Of a stretch of DNA of 24,026 nt, positions 22,285 through 24,026 are shown piece after piece (the stretch's first letter is position 1; each line of letters begins with the position of its first letter). This DNA is from DSOS01 sp035286585. Its GTDB lineage: Bacteria; Chloroflexota; Anaerolineae; Anaerolineales; UBA4823. The notes beneath the pieces are model-generated. The model was not told the origin of the DNA, ran no database searches, and saw nothing but the letters and a program-made list of their open reading frames with translations. The position numbers were made by a program, and so were the translations under genes. The DNA is taken from contig DATEDC010000158.1 in NCBI GenBank assembly GCA_035286585.1, forward strand, positions 1 to 24,026, given 5' to 3'.

Positions 22285-23506
22285 TTTCCCCTGTTTCCCG
22301 ATAATATAAAATCGTTATACCACTGGTCAATAAGAGCCCAGTGATACCAGCCACAATGATATTGATTATGGGATTTAATCTGCCTGTTGGAATCTGGGCT
22401 TTCTCCAAGACAAATAAATTACTTTGGTATATGGTGCTATATTGACTTTTAAGGTCGGCATATTGCTTTTGCCAGATCTCCAGATTTGATTGCACGGCGT
22501 CGATTTGTCTGTTGACTTCTTCGTACCGACCCTGTGTACTGTTTTTTAATAGATTGTTGAGGAGGTCAAGCTTGTTGCGCCAGACAGACAGGTTGGTTTG
22601 GATTACGTTAATGCGCCTGACTAAGCGACTGAATTCAGATTCTGAATCAGCTCGATTTCTGGTGTAAAGCCGATCCAACTCATTCCTCCACAATTGCAGA
22701 TTGCCCTGGAGCGCATTTATTTGTTTTACCAGGAAATCGGAGGCGATTACATTATTAGTCTCCAGGAGTCGGTCTGTAAAAATTTGAAGCTGTTCTTCGT
22801 TTTCCTGGATATTCTGGACAAGGCTGGCAATCTCTTCAGCTGGCAATGCTGGGGGTTGATAAACATCAAGTTGTTTGGATAAATCGATTAACTCCTCCTC
22901 AGCGTTATAAATCCTGGTTTCCAACTCGTTTATCTCTAGTTGAAGTAATGAGACCGCCGATGGGGTTTTCACCAGACTGTCATTAAGCTCAATCAGCTTT
23001 TCTTCTGCGGTGCGAATATTCTCATTCAGAAATTCGATCTCAATCTGGGTTGGCGCATCCAAGGGGTAGCTGGAACTTAATGCGGTTCCAATTTGGTGTT
23101 CCAACTGTACGACGATTTCATTCGCGATCGCCGCGGCTTGTTCAGGTTCTCTGGATAAAGCTGAGACCTCCAGTAAATAGGAATTTGGCACCTGTCTAAT
23201 CACAATCTTTTCACGTAGCCCAGTCGGGTCAAGTGACAGATCCAACACCTCGATCACGCCCTGGAGCACGGGACCTTGTAGCATCCACTCCGAGTAGGTT
23301 CGAACCAATTCTGGACTCAACCGCGCGGTTGTTGGGCTTGAAGAAAGATCAGCATAATTAACCAGAACCGTTGTTGTCGCCTGGTATTGAGGCCAGGGGG
23401 TAAAAATGCGGAACGCCAAATAGGCAAATAGCATCGCGATCAATGAGCCTGCAGTTAAAAACCGCACGCGCTGACGGAGCAAATCGTACAAATGTTGCCA
23501 TTCCAT
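22271..23506 (-). CDS. Wzz-type polysaccharide chain-length determinant
   Basis: A 411-residue inner-membrane protein with two membrane helices, near residues 16-35 and at 378-400. The long periplasmic region between them starts with a Wzz-like alpha/beta domain (about 38-135) and continues as coiled coil (about 150-375). The coiled coil holds tandem 36-residue units. No cytosolic tyrosine-kinase domain follows; the C-terminus is short. Such proteins set the modal length of surface polysaccharides. The ATG has GGAG 8 bases upstream. It overlaps the downstream transferase by 14 bases. Confidence 0.88.
   Translation of the reverse strand: MEWQHLYDLLRQRVRFLTAGSLIAMLFAYLAFRIFTPWPQYQATTTVLVNYADLSSSPTTARLSPELVRTYSEWMLQGPVLQGVIEVLDLSLDPTGLREKIVIRQVPNSYLLEVSALSREPEQAAAIANEIVVQLEHQIGTALSSSYPLDAPTQIEIEFLNENIRTAEEKLIELNDSLVKTPSAVSLLQLEINELETRIYNAEEELIDLSKQLDVYQPPALPAEEIASLVQNIQENEEQLQIFTDRLLETNNVIASDFLVKQINALQGNLQLWRNELDRLYTRNRADSESEFSRLVRRINVIQTNLSVWRNKLDLLNNLLKNSTQGRYEEVNRQIDAVQSNLEIWQKQYADLKSQYSTIYQSNLFVLEKAQIPTGRLNPIINIIVAGITGLLLTSGITILYYRETGENDDQ
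22421..22723 (-). repeat. Tandem 36-residue coiled-coil repeats within the Wzz gene
   Basis: Residues 262-297, 298-333 and 334-362 start QINALQGNLQLW, RINVIQTNLSVW and QIDAVQSNLEIW. The first two units are exactly 36 residues; the third is incomplete. The DNA copies have diverged, so the repeat is old and maintained at protein level. A degenerate fourth unit may precede them. Confidence 0.75.
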
Positions 23507-23574
23507 TGTTAATCTCCAGGGTGGTAGTGCAATCGCTGGTGTTATTTTCTCGAGGGCGCCATGATAAATTGGAT

Positions 23575-24026
23575 CTATCTCTGAGCCGAGGGCAGGTATA
23601 TTTGTAATATCAGAGGTATATCAATGCCTTGGTGATCGTTCACCTGAGGTGGGATTGGAGGATTACCTGTGGCAGTCACATTGCTGACAAGAGGACCAGG
23701 TAAATCATTGCTTGTTGGCGTGTAAGTTGCGGTGATTGAAATCACCTCTGTGGGTTCTAGGGTGGTCTTTGGCAGGCTAATCACCCCCAGGCGATCGTCG
23801 ACAAGCTGGACGCCTGACAGGGATATGTCTCCCATGTTGCTTATCGTATAGGTGTATACAATTGGTTTTCCCACGACGGCGGTAGAGAAGTTGGTCATTA
23901 CCCCAACTTCAATCGCTGGATGGATAACATCAACGCTTGTGCTGTCACTATCCATCGCCAGATTGCCTTCATTGTCAGATGCTGTAGCAGATAAAATACT
24001 ATTGTGATCGTTATTTACAGCACGGT
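23575..24026 (-). CDS. Secreted DUF11-like repeat protein, C-terminal end
   Basis: The frame is open to the window edge, so only the last 150 or so residues are seen. They form at least one DUF11/Ig-like beta-sandwich (VVGKPIVYTYTISNMGD, SGVQLVDDRLG, VISITATYTPT, LVSNVTATG), the pattern of large cell-surface repeat proteins. The extreme C-terminus is IYLPSAQR, resembling YLP tails I associate with secreted Anaerolineae proteins. An internal ATG at 23955 is not the true start, because the domain continues upstream. It lies 68 bases before the Wzz gene; that gap shows nothing beyond the Wzz ribosome site. Confidence 0.8.
   Translation of the reverse strand, partial: RAVNNDHNSILSATASDNEGNLAMDSDSTSVDVIHPAIEVGVMTNFSTAVVGKPIVYTYTISNMGDISLSGVQLVDDRLGVISLPKTTLEPTEVISITATYTPTSNDLPGPLVSNVTATGNPPIPPQVNDHQGIDIPLILQIYLPSAQR

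Noticed and set aside
1..24026. tRNA, rRNA, CRISPR or insertion-sequence elements
   Set aside because: No cloverleaf-like segment, regularly spaced repeat, transposase frame or terminal inverted repeat was found by eye on either strand.

Overview
The window is most likely chromosomal DNA of a Chloroflexota bacterium, probably Anaerolineae-like. This is an inference from the gene set: a roadblock/LC7 protein joined to pyrG and eno, zinc-ribbon membrane proteins, Thr/Pro-rich secreted proteins and a secreted DUF11-type protein ending in a YLP tail. No rRNA or marker alignment is available here. The left 20.4 kb is GC-rich with tightly packed genes. The last 3.6 kb is visibly richer in A+T. No tRNA, rRNA, CRISPR array or insertion sequence was seen, and no gene-free gap exceeds 300 bases.

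Layout. Positions 1-4243 (+): the end of a site-2 protease, a HEAT-repeat protein, an AEC transporter, a membrane-anchored gluzincin peptidase and an acylphosphatase, the last four chained by 4-14 base overlaps or 1-base gaps. Positions 4260-5143: radC on the minus strand, with a divergent control region holding a 13-bp tandem repeat. Positions 5144-5704 (+): a membrane double-zinc-ribbon protein, followed by a hairpin facing the convergent eno. Positions 9186-5779 (-): roadblock protein, pyrG and eno. Positions 9187-9345: a divergent promoter pair. Positions 9346-20433 (+): a Thr/Pro-rich anchored protein, a secernin-like C69 hydrolase, pth, mfd, a small PglC-like sugar-phosphate transferase, E1 alpha and E1 beta of a 2-oxoacid dehydrogenase, an E2-like protein and a DegT aminotransferase. 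Positions 24026-20488 (-): the end of a DUF11-type secreted protein, a Wzz-type chain-length protein, a second sugar-phosphate transferase with unusual domain order, a possible 19-residue microprotein and a strong terminator.

The most unusual part is 15563-20433. The E2-like protein has a lipoyl domain and a peripheral-subunit-binding-like segment, but its catalytic domain is a NeuD/PglD left-handed beta-helix sugar N-acyltransferase instead of the normal E2 acyltransferase. It sits between the E1 alpha/beta pair and a sugar aminotransferase, just downstream of a PglC-like enzyme. My reading, an inference, is that a dedicated dehydrogenase makes an acyl-lipoyl thioester and hands it directly to the amino group of a nucleotide sugar, which is then loaded onto undecaprenyl phosphate. 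The adjacent Wzz and second transferase show that the region makes a surface polysaccharide or glycan.
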